Part shown: positions 22,672 through 33,210 of the stretch, one piece after another
Numbering within the stretch: position 1 is the first letter of the stretch
Layout: each line of letters starts with the position of its first letter
Assembly: GCF_963169125.1 (NCBI RefSeq)
Contig: NC_084797.1
Coordinates: forward strand, 97,489,868 to 97,553,867
DNA length: 64,000 nt
Direction of reading: 5' to 3'
Origin: Humulus lupulus
Taxonomy: Eukaryota; Streptophyta; Magnoliopsida; Rosales; Cannabaceae
Translations under genes and position numbers: made by a program
Notes under the pieces: model-generated
Database searches by the model: none
Told to the model about the DNA's origin: nothing
Seen by the model: only the letters and a program-made list of their open reading frames with translations

Positions 22672-23510
22672 AGGCATTAGTACATTCAGATTGAATGTGT
22701 CCAAAACCTTCAAACTTTAATATTTTTCATAAAATTTTTAAAGTTTTTCTATAACAAGATCATTTCATCATTATCTTCCTCATCTGAGCTTTCCATTGTC
22801 TCTTTGGAAGATTTCAAGGCAATCGATTTCTCCTTCACAACAATTGGTTTCTCTTGTTGGCAGAACTTTTGATTAAGTTTAAAAGTTTGAAGAGATCCCA
22901 TCAATTCCTCAACTTTCAAGGTGTCAAGGTTCTTTACCTCCTCAATGGTTGTGATCTTGGATTAAAACCTGTCAGGAAGATATCTAACAATTTTCCTAAC
23001 AAAAACAAAGTCATAAAACTTGTCTTCTAAAGCAAAATATTCATTAGCAATATCAGACAATTCTTCATAAAACTCATTGAGGGCTTCTTTTTCAAACATA
23101 TGAAGATGTTCAAACCTTTTTGTCAACATTACTAGCCTAGATCGTTTAACATCAGCAGTTCCTTCAAATGGAGTTTGAAGAATTTCCTAAGCATCTTTGG
23201 CAGACTTACAAGATGAAATCAATTTTATATAACCCTCACCAACGCCATTACAAATTTCATGTAAAGCTTTATTATTAAAAATTGACAATTTATCTTCTTC
23301 ATCAGACCATTCAAGTTTAGATTTTACATGTGTCTTACCGAATTTCGAATCTGTCTCAACAGATGGTGTCCAACAAGTCAATATTGATCTCCAAGCCTTT
23401 TCATCAAGGAATTTGATAAAAGCGTTCAACCTTACTTTCTGGTATGGATATTTTGTATCATTCATCAATAGAGGACGAGTTATAGATCCACCTTTTGCAA
23501 AGAAAGACAT
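22672..23510 (-). pseudogene. SIRE-like gag, N-terminal and core part
   Basis: From ATG 23508-23510 (MSFFAKGGSITRPLLMNDTK) the frame gives a UBN2/DUF4219-type Copia Gag: YPYQKVRLNAFIKFLDEKAW, then NNKALHEICNGVGEGYIKLI. It continues past an in-frame TAG at 23187-23189 into EGTADVKRSRLVMLTKRFE and LSDIANEYFALE, and reaches the first zinc-knuckle region (FGHIQSECTNAL). Further stops occur downstream. The start lies 55 bases after the primer site. Confidence 0.85.
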
Positions 23511-23562
23511 TTCACAAGAAACAAAACAAACAGAAAACCACAAAATCTCACTAAGAGTTTAG

Positions 23563-23580
23563 TGACCTACTCTGATACCA
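23563..23580 (-). other. Primer-binding site of the SIRE-like element
   Basis: The minus strand reads TGGTATCAGAGTAGGTCA two bases after the LTR end TTTCA. It fits the complement of the initiator-Met tRNA 3' end. Confidence 0.9.
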
Positions 23581-23582
23581 AT

Positions 23583-25076
23583 TGAAATTATATATTTTAA
23601 TGTTTACCAAGTAATTAAATTAAACAACTCAATAGATTGAAGAATAGTGATTAAATTGTTTTGACAGAATCATAATCCGATCTAACGACTAAGCTAGTTG
23701 TCTGAATAGATTATTACAGAAATAAAAAACAAGTATAAAAAAATCAACACTGGAGATTTTTTACGTGGTTTTGAAAACCTAGTTCACGGGGCCACGCCTA
23801 GAGATCAAACTGATTATTAAGGTATCATAAAGTACAAAATCACAATTGACTTATACATAGATAGACTCCCTCTATACTTATGCCGCAAGATTTTGTACAC
23901 CCTTCAAAAATCCAGTTTCTTGATGAGACACCAACACTCTTGAACTCCCTTCAAAGGTTGATGAATGTTTTCTTCCTCCCGAAGAAAATTCTTAGCAAAA
24001 TCTTCTCTCGAATATTATTGAACTCGTTATCAATGGATGACACCTGTTTCGACAAGAAACAGATGAATACAAAAAGAAACTACACAACTCCTAGATACTT
24101 GATTAAGGTATCCACTCTTAATCTCACAAAAAGAACTCTCTAAAAAATACAAGTGATATTAAAAAATGAGAAGTAAAAGAGCTAAGGATTTGTGGTTGCT
24201 TGGTCTTTTATTTATAGATGAAATGGTCTTTCAAAACAGTCCACGAAATCTTCAAAAATCAATTAAAGAATCATACAAATTCTTTAAATAGAAAATTCTG
24301 CTTGTCTGCCAGATTCTCTCTCGACAAATTAGGAAACTGTCTTGACAGCTTGAATGTACCAGGACAATCAAAACGACTAGATTCATTTTGGGACAAGGAA
24401 CTTTCCCAAAATAAATCAAATTTTGTAGTAAATCGTTCAAAGATGCACAAAATAAAATATCTCACAAAGATGATTTTATTTCACCAAAAAATCATCTTTT
24501 CCAAACAATGAAATATATATTTTATTTAAAGAATATATTTCTATAAATAAAAATATCATTTCAGTTGGAAAAATTCTCTGATCGAATTGCCAAATGAAAT
24601 AATCACAAGCAAATTTCACAATTTGATACTTTACAAAAATCTTTTCTTTATTACATAAAGTTTCCTTTTTGAAAAAAGGAAACTACATTTTTTTCAATAT
24701 TTCTTTCCACAACTAGTCATTACCCCATAGTTTGTCAATAAAAAATATCACAAAATATTTTTTAATCAATCGACAAAAAGTCTCAAAGTCTAAAAAATGA
24801 AAAATATATTTTATTTGAAGAAAAATATTCTTATAAATAAAATAATCTTGTCTCAGCAAATATCAACATATATGGACGAAATTTCAAGTAAAAAATTGCC
24901 ATAAACAGATATGATGATTTCTAAAGAATTAAGACTTAAGAAATCAAATATAAAAAAAACAAATTGTCACGTCAAATCATAAACCTGTTAGGACAACTGC
25001 CTCAAATTTGTCAAAAAAACACTTTTTAGTTATAAAATATATTATCTATTTAAGATAGTCAATTTTGGGTTTTATA
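23583..25076 (-). repeat. SIRE-like 5' LTR (complete)
   Basis: It is 1494 bases; the plus strand begins TGAAATTAT and ends GGTTTTATA, the last CA having decayed to TA. 23866-25076 matches 18052-19264. The position equivalent to the Tekay-1 insertion is 23865/23866, so CTCCC is the predicted Tekay-1 target duplication. Confidence 0.9.
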
Positions 25077-25300
25077 GTTTAGAAGGGATTTATATAGAAA
25101 TGCTCAATTTATTCTAATATGAATAACTAAAGAACATATTTATTAATATGTTTGAGGGAGTGATTTATCAAAACTAGTATTATAAATATCGAATAAATTT
25201 GTATTGGAAAGCTTAAAAAACAACAAGAGAATTGTAAAGTAAATGGAACATTTATTATTATATTGAAACTTGTCCATGAAGGACAACCATATATTTAGCG
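25077..25300. other. Unassigned AT-rich flank
   Basis: These 224 bases lie between the SIRE-like element and the MITE. No coding sequence or repeat was recognised. It should be older flanking DNA into which both elements inserted. Confidence 0.5.
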
Positions 25301-25310
25301 AATTATAAGT
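25301..25310. repeat. 10-bp target-site duplication of the MITE (left)
   Basis: AATTATAAGT is repeated exactly at 26041-26050, on either side of the terminal inverted repeats. A 9-11 bp duplication is typical of Mutator-like elements. Confidence 0.92.
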
Positions 25311-26040
25311 AGGGGTGTACATGGTTTGGTTTGGTGCGGTTTAGAAGAATTTTGAAACCAAACCGCTCATGCGGTTTTTTCAAAATGAAAAACCAAACCA
25401 AACCATTAAAATAAAAAAACCAAACCAAACCATAAATAAACGGTTTGGTGCGGTTTGGTTTGGTTTTAACCATATAACTAAATTATTAAAATTTTAAACT
25501 TTTTTTATTATAAAATAATTAACTAAATAATTGTATTTAAATAATAATAATTTTAGCTTTACTTTTAAGACTATAAAAGTCTACAAGAAGCTTATTTTCT
25601 TTGTTGTTGTGAGTGTAAGTATTTTGAATCATTTTATAGAAGTGGGAAAAAGAAATGTTTACTTTCTAAACAATGTGGGACTTTACATTTCTCTTTTTTT
25701 AGTTTTGGAAACTTGTGCATGTATTAAATACTACTAAAAACATATCTTAAACAACTAAATTGTGTTGGCTTGGATGGTTTGGTAGATTTTATATTAACTT
25801 AAGTGTAGGGGTTCAAATCTTTGAACCATCATTTCTAAAAACTATTTTTTTAGAAAAAATCACGGTCCGGTCCGGTTTAATTGGTTTTAAAAAATTAGAA
25901 ACCGTGACCAAACCATTAAAGTTGAGCGGTCCAGTTAAAACCGAACCATCAAAAATGGTTTCACCGGTTATGGTTTTTGGCGGTTTGGTGCGGTGCGGTT
26001 TGGTTCCAAACCACGGTTTGCGGTTTATATGAACACCCCT
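25311..26040. mobile_element. Mutator-like MITE with GGTTTGGTTT arrays
   Basis: This 730-bp element has terminal inverted repeats AGGGGTGTACAT and ATGAACACCCCT (one mismatch) and a perfect 10-bp target duplication. Both subterminal regions (about 25325-25470 and 25862-26030) are dense in GGTTTGGTTTGGTGCGG words or their complements, so the ends could fold on each other. No transposase is encoded; the small open frames are chance. It would be mobilised in trans. The duplication length favours Mutator over hAT (8 bp), but the family assignment is inferred from that alone. Confidence 0.85.
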
Positions 26041-26050
26041 AATTATAAGT
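26041..26050. repeat. 10-bp target-site duplication of the MITE (right)
   Basis: AATTATAAGT exactly matches 25301-25310. Confidence 0.92.
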
Positions 26051-26392
26051 TGTCGTTTAATTAAATAAAGCTTTAAATTTGAAAGTGTAATCAACTATTA
26101 CAAGCAGAATCAGTCAGAACATTTCAATATATGAAAATAGATAGGAGATGACTTATTTTTGGTAAAAAAGAAGAAACCGTGGAGGTGGAGGTAGTAAGTG
26201 ATGAATGTCGATTAAAATTTGGTGTCAATGTCTCTCTCTCTCTTTAAAAAATAATCTCTTCTTTTAAAAGGTACAAGGCCTTGCTCAGTTGGAAGTGTTA
26301 GCATACACGTGGCTCATTTATATAGTGTACACTGAACATGATAATAGATAATGAATTATAATTAATAGACATTTCAAACATTATTATACTTA
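26051..26392. other. Unassigned flank with CT microsatellite
   Basis: No gene was recognised. It includes a short (CT)n run near 26230-26244. It is contiguous in origin with 36052 onward, since Tekay-2 inserted between them. Confidence 0.5.
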
Positions 26393-26397
26393 ATAAA
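26393..26397. repeat. Target-site duplication ATAAA of Tekay-2 (left)
   Basis: It matches 36047-36051 exactly and fixes both ends of Tekay-2. Confidence 0.93.
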
Positions 26398-27020
26398 TGT
26401 AACATCTCAAATTAATAATAAAGCTTAGGCCTTGATTAGGGATAGGATGACAAATTATGAAAATTATGTGATTATTTGATATATATTTGTATTATTATAT
26501 GATTATGTGAGTTATATTATAATATGTCTTGATATGCATGTTTAGGTATATTAAATATGCATGTGTGCCTATTTCTGACTAAAAGGAAATTTTTTCGTTA
26601 TTTGGAACGTTACATGTATATTTGGCATATATATGATATATGTGTGGGACTACATCATTATCTTGATATATTTGAGATACTCGACACGAGACAATCCTAG
26701 TGAGCAAAGTAGCGGTTTAGTCATAACGGGGTCAAATACCAGACTCGGGTGGAGCCTAGGGGTAATTTAGTACATTAACGGGATCGGGTAATGGGAAAAT
26801 TATTTGGTAATTATTTGAGGATATTGGAATTAACGGAAATTGTGAGACGTTAATTATGATTAATGGGATAAGTGGAAAATGACAAATTTACCCTTGAGGG
26901 CTTAAAAGGGCAAGGCTTGGGATAAGGGGCATTATGGACATTTTGTGTTAATTTAGTGACTTAGTCACTTACCCTTGGCTAAAGGGAAACCTCAAACAGG
27001 GGATATAAAAAACAAAGATC

Positions 27021-27052
27021 TCCCCCCCCCCCCCCTCTCTCTCTCTCTCTCT
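27021..27052 (+). repeat. poly-C / CT microsatellite in Tekay-2 LTR
   Basis: About 15 C followed by about eight CT repeats. The matching place in the 3' LTR (about 33843-33860) has only a short CT run, so the tract grew after insertion, or the assembly is imprecise here. Confidence 0.8.
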
Positions 27053-27984
27053 CGGTTTATACTCTCTCTTTCTCCTTCTTGAGGATACTTGGGATTTTGC
27101 CATTTTGAAAGAGCAATGCTTGGAGATTGAAGCTTGGAGTATAGGAACAAGCTAGGATTAGCTTGGGGATCATTGGGCAGCTGTTAAGGTAACAATTTTG
27201 AGCTTTGGATCAATGATTTTATGAGTTTATTCTCTGTTTTTATGGTGTTCTTGAGCTTGATAGTTTGATCGTGGGTTTTGGGGATTTGTTGAAGTTTTGA
27301 GGAAGACTTGGTTGGATTTTATTGCTTTTAATGAGTAGAATTGATTTCTCTGGTTAATTATGGGTTTGGGAGTATTGAGGGATAGATTTTTGAAGTTTTG
27401 GCTCGGGGAAGTTCGCTGGAAAGAACCCAGAATTTTGAGTTTCTGGTATCAGCGCAATAGCACTAGGTTGGTAGCGCTACAACGCTAGTCTGTCTTTTTG
27501 GGGGTTAAAGTTTCTAACTATAGTGATGTAGCGCCCAGTAGGTAGTGCTACACAGTTTTCAGGACTTAATTTTTTAGTACTTTTTGGGGTTTTGGCTCGA
27601 GGGCTCGGGTTTTGTTGGGATTGGAGGTCCCGAGAGCGCGGGATTGGTCCCGGGGTTGGGTTTTGGAACTAGAACTCATTGAAACACCGTTTATAGTTGT
27701 GACTAGGTTATCGCTGGTGCTCGAGATAGGATCTTGCTCGAGGGTCGTTCATTGGTAACTTGTACTTGGACCAAAGGTAAGAAAATTGCACCCAGTATGT
27801 GATACATGTGATTATGGCTTGGCCCAAATTATTGAACAAGGATATGAATAGGGCTTGATTGCCTAAGAATGTGCATGATTATGATTATGATTATGCTTGT
27901 GATTGTTGATTAAGCATGCTGAATGCTTTGTATTTGGATATCTGATATATGATATATGTCTGTCTGCATTATCTTATTAAGAAA

Positions 27985-28712
27985 GGCTTGACTTATTAGT
28001 CAAGGACGACTATAGCGCACTGAGCGCTGGTCGTTTTGGTTAGGTTAACCAGGAGCGCATCATATGCTTGTTCGACCCAATGGTCGTGGAAAACTCAGCG
28101 CCAGGTACGCTGGACCAGCTCCAAGGCTAGTTATATAGAGGATATGGCAAAGGGCCCTGGGGTGACTTATTAGTCCCATATCCTAGGGCTAGGCCCCAGC
28201 ATTGACTTATTAGTCAAGGACGACCTCAGCACATTGAGAGCTAGTCGTAAAGCATTGAATTATTAGTCAAGGACAGTCCTAGCACATTGAGTGCTAGTCA
28301 TAAAGCATTGACTTATTAGTCAAGGACGACCTAAGTACGTTGAGTGCTGGTCGTAAAGCATTGACTTACTAATCAAGGATGGCGATAGCGCGCTGAGCAC
28401 TGGCCGATATGGTTATACATAACCAGGAGCATGACATATGCTTGACCGACCTATTGGTCATGAGAAAACTAAAGTGCCAGGTATGTTGGGCCAGCTCTAC
28501 AATTGGTTATACAGAAGATCAAGCAGTGGGCCCCAGGGTGACTTATTAGTCCCATATCCTAAAGCAACAGGCCCCAGTATGATTTATTAATCATGTTTTT
28601 GGCTGTTGAACCCCAGTATGATTCCATAATCATGTAATTTGGGCATTGGGCCCGGTATGATTCATTGATCATTTACCTTGGGCTATTGACCCCATATGAC
28701 GATGTAGTCATT
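27985..28712 (+). repeat. Array of short palindromes, with a 53-bp tandem repeat, in Tekay-2 LTR
   Basis: Five units of about 53 bp begin at 27986, 28200, 28253, 28306 and 28359; the last four are in direct tandem. Each holds TTGACTTATTAGTCAA or a variant. Downstream are GATTTATTAATC (28581-28592), ATGATTCCATAATCAT (about 28618-28633), ATGATTCATTGATCAT (28657-28672) and ATGACGATGTAGTCAT (28696-28711). All are hairpins with 4-6 bp arms that differ in sequence but remain self-complementary. The 3' LTR has the same array at about 34768-35550. Confidence 0.85.
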
Positions 28713-29215
28713 TATATGAATGGTATGCATGCATGAGTATGGTTATTACTGGTATGCATGTTATTATGATTTGGTAATATATTATTAACTGCTTATGAGG
28801 TTGTTTAAGTTTTCTTGATGAGCCTTGGCTCACAGGTGCTATATGGTGCAGGTAAAGGGAAACTAAAGTTAGACAATCCTTGAGTTGGAGAGCTTAGGTG
28901 ACGATGTGTACATATGCGGCTACTCGACCACCACGATCGAGGGTTTAAAGAGGTACTAGGGTCAAACCCTATCTGCCGCTTAGTTTGGCTGGTTGTAATT
29001 TGTACATTGTAATTAACTATTTTTAAATGTATTTTGTGATCCCATGTATAAAGTAAACATTGTAATGAAACGGTTGTACCTTTGACAAATTTTTTTAACC
29101 CTAAACCGTTAATCACATTTAGTTACACAGTTATGGTCAAATGACTCATTTAGCGAGTTTAGCACTATTTTAAATACACCATGTAATGGTCCCTTAGTAG
29201 TAGGGCGTTACAACT

Positions 29216-29228
29216 TGGTATCAGAGTG
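29216..29228 (+). other. Primer-binding site of Tekay-2
   Basis: TGGTATCAGAGTG starts three bases after the LTR end, the initiator-Met tRNA type, same as in Tekay-1. Confidence 0.92.
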
Positions 29229-29700
29229 TTCCAAGGTTAAGGGTTCCTGAAGACATGCTGGGCAACTACACTCGTAACTAAAGACAAGCTCCACTAAGGG
29301 TACGGTGACTATTTATGTTTTTATGTGTTTAACTTCTTAAATAAGATATAAATGATTTACCTACATGCCTTATTAGGAAGCATGAGATTCTGATAGGGCC
29401 TGGCCCTTGACTATTGATATGATTATGTGATTACCTGCTCAATGAATATATGAGTGTGTTATCTGCATGTTGGAGTTTAGAGCATGACATGTATGTTGGA
29501 AAGAGCAGGGGTTATTGGTTTATGCATGAATGTTATGGGCATTTATATTTAGTACCACAGTGGTATGTGAATGTGGTGTTGTGTGATTGTTCCCATGGGG
29601 AAGGCTTTTGAATGTGCTTATCATGCTTAATGGATCAAGTTATTGACTGCAGACTAAATCACAGGTTATGTACCCAAGGCAGTTAATGGGACCCGATGGT
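29229..29700 (+). other. Tekay-2 leader
   Basis: Untranslated region before gag. No gene. It includes ATGCCTTATTAGGAAGCAT at about 29369-29387, another member of the CTTATTAG palindrome family. Confidence 0.65.
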
Positions 29701-30640
29701 GTTATGTCAGGAGTGGCACTAGTTTTGGCTCAACCTAGGTTTGAGAACATGTGGGAATTTCTATGTGAGAGATTTCAAGAATATTTACCCTCCAGTTTTT
29801 GAGGGATGCCTAGAGTCATTCAGAGCTAAACAATGGATGGGCATGATCAGTTCCATCCTCGACCGTATGGTGGTGGTGGGCCACGATAGGGTGATCTGTG
29901 CTACATATGTGATGCGGGAAGATCCCTGGACGTGGTATCCCAGACACGAGATACATCTGCAATGAATTGGGAAAAATTTAGGCAGTTGTAGAATGAAAGA
30001 TATTATTGTGACGCACTTAAGACTGCTAAGACAAATGAATTTATGAACCTGATTAAGGGAAATACAACAGTAATAGATTATGCTAACAAATTGGAGGGGT
30101 TGGCCAAGTTTGCTTTTGATATGGTCCCCACGAATGTGGCTCGAAATGAGCAATTTATCTAGGAATTGAATTCCATAATAGCTCAGGGCATTAAAATCGC
30201 CCCAGTACATGAAATCTCTACCTACACTCAGGTGGTAGGGAGGGCCCTTGTTGTTGAGGGCACATGAAATGAGAATTGGAAGGAGAGTGCTGGGGAGCGC
30301 GAAGCTCAAGCAGTGATACCTTCGTTTATTGGATCAGGCAGGGGCAGAGGCCCCAATGATCAGGAAAGAAAGGTTATCAATGTATTCGGTACCTCTGGAT
30401 TAGAAATGGGGTTCCAAACTGCTAAGATAGGCCAATAGAATGAGGGCGAGGATTGGAAACTATACCCGAAATGCGCTCGGTGTAAGAGATGCCATTTGGG
30501 AGAATGCCAAGAAAAGGCATGTTTCTTATGTGGGATGGTTGAGCACTTCAAGAGGGATTGCCCAGGGCTAAGGAAGGATGAACCAAAGGGGGTGGATAAC
30601 TCGACTCCAACTCGAGTGTTCGCTCTGACGCAATGAGAGT
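29700..30640 (+). pseudogene. Tekay-2 gag
   Basis: Capsid-type segments are readable in pieces: YPPVFEGCLESFRAKQWMGM, then DRMVVVGHDRVICATYVM (29741-29965). The zinc-knuckle region CARCKRCHLGECQEKACF and CGMVEHFKRDCP follows at about 30473-30560. Frameshifts and TAG/TGA codons separate the pieces. It aligns in order with the gag of Tekay-1 (14352-15308 plus 4232-4438). Confidence 0.82.
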
Positions 30641-30649
30641 CAATGACTG

Positions 30650-31560
30650 AGACTGAGGTTGGTCCCTCAGTAGTGGTAGGTCAGCTTCCTGGTTTTGACT
30701 CTTATATTATGCTAACTAGTTTTGGTGCCTTGTTGCTCTTTGTTTTGTTGCATTTGATAGAGGCACAGATTTGGTATGTGGATTACGTGGTTATGAGGTG
30801 ATGAGAATTTCGTACCCTATCGATAATTTTAAGATATGGGTTAGATTATTGTGGAAAAATAACTCATCAGTTGATTTGATAGATTTGGTTATGACCGACT
30901 TTGACATAATCCTGGGTATGGATTGGTTATCCCAGTATGGGGAAACGATAGGTTGCAGGAAAAAGATGGTAACTCTTAGGCTTGAGGGTGAGAAACCCTT
31001 GTATTTGTTGGCACTATGCATGGACCCCATATAATTATGATATTTGTACTTAGAGCTAGAGAGTTATTGAAGGAGGGATGCATAGGATTCTTAGCTAGTG
31101 TGGTGGATGCCACTCAGGTCGTGACAGTGGGACCAGGACAGACTGGATTAGTCTGAGAGTTTCTGGATGTGTTTCCTAGGATTTGTCAGGGTTACCTCTA
31201 CACAAAGAGATAGATTTGTGATTATGTTGGTGCCAGGGACGGAATCAGTGTTTAGGGCACCGTATTGAACGACTCCAGCAGAGCTAAAGGAACTGAAGGT
31301 TTAGTTAATGAGTAAGACAGTATTCTTCAAGATGTATTTTCGATCAGGTTATCACCAACTAAGGATCAGGGAGATGAATTAGGCAGAAGACTGTTGTTTG
31401 TATCAGATATGGGCATTATGAGTTCTTAGTCATGTCTTTTGGTTTGACTAATGCCTCAACAACACTTATGGATTTGATGAACATGGTGTTCAAAGAGTAT
31501 CTGAATTGGTTTGTGATCGTCTTTAACGACGATATTGTGGTATACTCTCAGTTAAAGATT
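30650..31560 (+). pseudogene. Tekay-2 protease and reverse transcriptase remnant
   Basis: The piece 30771-31034 contains the post-active-site part of protease (MTDFDIILGMDWLSQYGETI). The RT remnant shows SFGLTNAS and then FNDD at 31522-31533, where Asn replaces the usual Ile of FIDD. Much of the RT fingers has been deleted (the text jumps from the LKEL-type segment at 31290 to KTVFFKM at 31315). It is non-functional. Confidence 0.8.
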
Positions 31561-31960
31561 GGCCAAGGCCAAGGAATGCATAAGAGGTCAAGAGTTTCCT
31601 TGGATTGGTAGGGTATTATATGTGTTTTGTGGAAGAGTTCTCAAGAATTGGTACCTCATTGATAGGAAAGATGATTGCCTACACATCACATCAGTTGAAT
31701 GATATGACCAGAACTAGAGTAGAGTTACTGGTGGGCCAGTTGGCCAATTTTATGCTTAAGTTTACACTCTTAGAGAAGAGTAAAGGAAAACAGTTGAATG
31801 GCCCACAAATGGGAATGATAGAGGGGATGTCCTAGGTGGATTAGCTAAGGACTATACATTGTTAGGTATAGGTTAATTGAGGTATAAAGATCAGATTTGT
31901 GTTCTGATGGATACTGGGACCAGACGGAAGATTCTGGATCAATCTCATACTACCCCTTAT
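31561..31960 (+). pseudogene. Tekay-2 RNase H remnant
   Basis: Only short traces remain: [13 protein letters not shown] near 31605 (RT connection), KMIAYTSHQLND near 31670, and the linker RVELLVGQLANFMLKFTLLE near 31720. The central RNase H with its catalytic Asp residues is gone. Confidence 0.7.
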
Positions 31961-33180
31961 TCTCTTCTCTAGGCACCATGAAGATGTATCAGGATCTGAA
32001 AGCTTAATAGTGGTGGTAGGGATGGAGAGCGATGTCATTGAGTACATGGCAAAGTGCCTGACCTGTTAGTAGGTCAAGGCAGAGTATTAGAAATCAGTAA
32101 GGCCATTACAGCCTTTGTGTATTCCATAGTGGAAGTAAGAGGACATCACGATGGATTTCGTGGTGGGGTTTCCAGGATAGGATAAGTATGATTCATTATG
32201 GGTCCTTATGGATCGGTATACAAAGTCAGCTCACTATTATCAGTGAGGACGAACAATACAGTTAACCAGTATGCAGATCTTTGTGAGAGAGAGATAGTAC
32301 GCCTTCATGGAATTTGAGGCCTATCTTGTCGGATAAGGACCCCATTTTTACTTCCAAGTTTTTGGGAAAGTTATAGAAGGCGATGAGTATATAGCTGAAG
32401 TTCAGTATAACTTATTATCCTCAGAATGATAGTAAATCAGAGAGAATTATCCAGATATTAAAGAAAATATTGAGAGCATGTGTTGGACTTTGAAGGGTCT
32501 TAGAATGAATATTTGCCTCTAATAGAGTCTTCCTATAATGATAGCTACCTGTTGATTATTGGAGTGGCATGCTGTATGGTAGGAAGTGTAGATCGCTCAT
32601 TCACTGGGATGAGATGGGTGAGATGTTATATATGGGTCCTGAGTTAGCTTAAAGGACCATTGAGGCTATTGAAAAGATTAGAGCTCGGATGCTTGCTTCT
32701 TAGAATAGACAAAAAAGTTATGTTAATTTGAAATGTAGGAACGTGGAGTTCCAAGTGTAAGACTATGTCTTCCTTAGAGTCTCACCATGGTCAGGGGTGA
32801 GGAGATTTGGGAAAAAGGGCAAGTTGAGCCCTAGATTTGTAGGACCGTTTGAGATCTTGGAGAGGATCGGTCAGGTGGCCTATAGATTGGCCTGACCATC
32901 GGCACTATCGGCTGTACACAATGTATTTCATATTTCCATGTTGAGGAACATGTATTAGATGAGACTCATGTGTTGAGTTATGAGGATATGGAATTGGAGG
33001 CTGAGTTATCATGTGAGGAACAACCAGTCCAGATATGAGACAAAAATGATAAGGTTCCGAGGAATAAAACTATACCTTTGGTTAAGGTACTCCATAGAAA
33101 CAGTAAGGTCATGGGAGCGACCTGGGAACTGGAATCAGATATGCAGGATCTATATTGCGAGCTGTTCAGGTAAAATTTCG
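31961..33180 (+). pseudogene. Tekay-2 integrase and chromodomain-like tail remnant
   Basis: Traces in order: MKMYQDLK near 31977 and CLTC-like near 32055 (zinc domain), WKEDITMDFVVGFPG near 32130, ARMLYGRKCRSLIHWDEMGE near 32570, PWSGVRRFGKKGKLSPRF near 32790, and VHNVFHISMLR near 32915 with a tail ending LYCELF just before 33180. Frame changes and stops are frequent. The order matches 862-2180 of Tekay-1 read in complement. Confidence 0.82.
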
Positions 33181-33194
33181 AGGACGAAATTCCT

Positions 33195-33210
33195 GTAAGG
33201 AGGGGATAGT
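33195..33210 (+). other. Polypurine tract of Tekay-2
   Basis: GTAAGGAGGGGATAGT directly precedes the LTR start TGTAACGTCC. It is nearly the same as the Tekay-1 tract. Confidence 0.92.

Larger units (their letters stand above)
18052..25076 (-). mobile_element. SIRE/Tork-like Ty1/Copia element, internally deleted (left end off window)
   Basis: LTRs are at 18052-19264 (3', incomplete because Tekay-1 inserted in it) and 23583-25076 (5'). Between them on the minus strand are gag, zinc knuckles, protease and pre-integrase regions, followed directly by the last part of RNase H, so integrase and RT are deleted. Lineage is suggested by the UBN2-type Gag and the AAAAAGGGGGAGAAGAG tract near 19458. A sampled 205-base stretch of the two LTRs shows about 15 differences (near 7%), older than Tekay-1. 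Numerous stops make it non-coding today. Confidence 0.85.
26398..29212 (+). repeat. Tekay-2 5' LTR
   Basis: It starts TGTAACATCTC and ends GCGTTACA, 2815 bases. Inside are a C15-like run with (CT)n at about 27021-27052, AGCGCT-type words at 27451-27560, and the palindrome array at 27985-28712. Close to its end is the GGCTCACAGGTGCTATATGG stretch shared, in complement, with the other Tekay LTRs. Confidence 0.95.

Noticed and set aside
26275..26310. TTGCTCAGTTGG resembling a tRNA A box (possible SINE)
   Set aside because: No B box (GGTTCGA type), no poly-A tail and no target duplication were found nearby.
27985..28400. Repeats with regular spacing taken as a possible CRISPR array
   Set aside because: Units are in direct contact, differ by many bases, have no unique spacers, and lie in a plant LTR present twice in the element.
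29785..30309. 174-codon minus-strand open frame
   Set aside because: It is antisense to the Tekay-2 gag remnant, which is recognisable on the plus strand.
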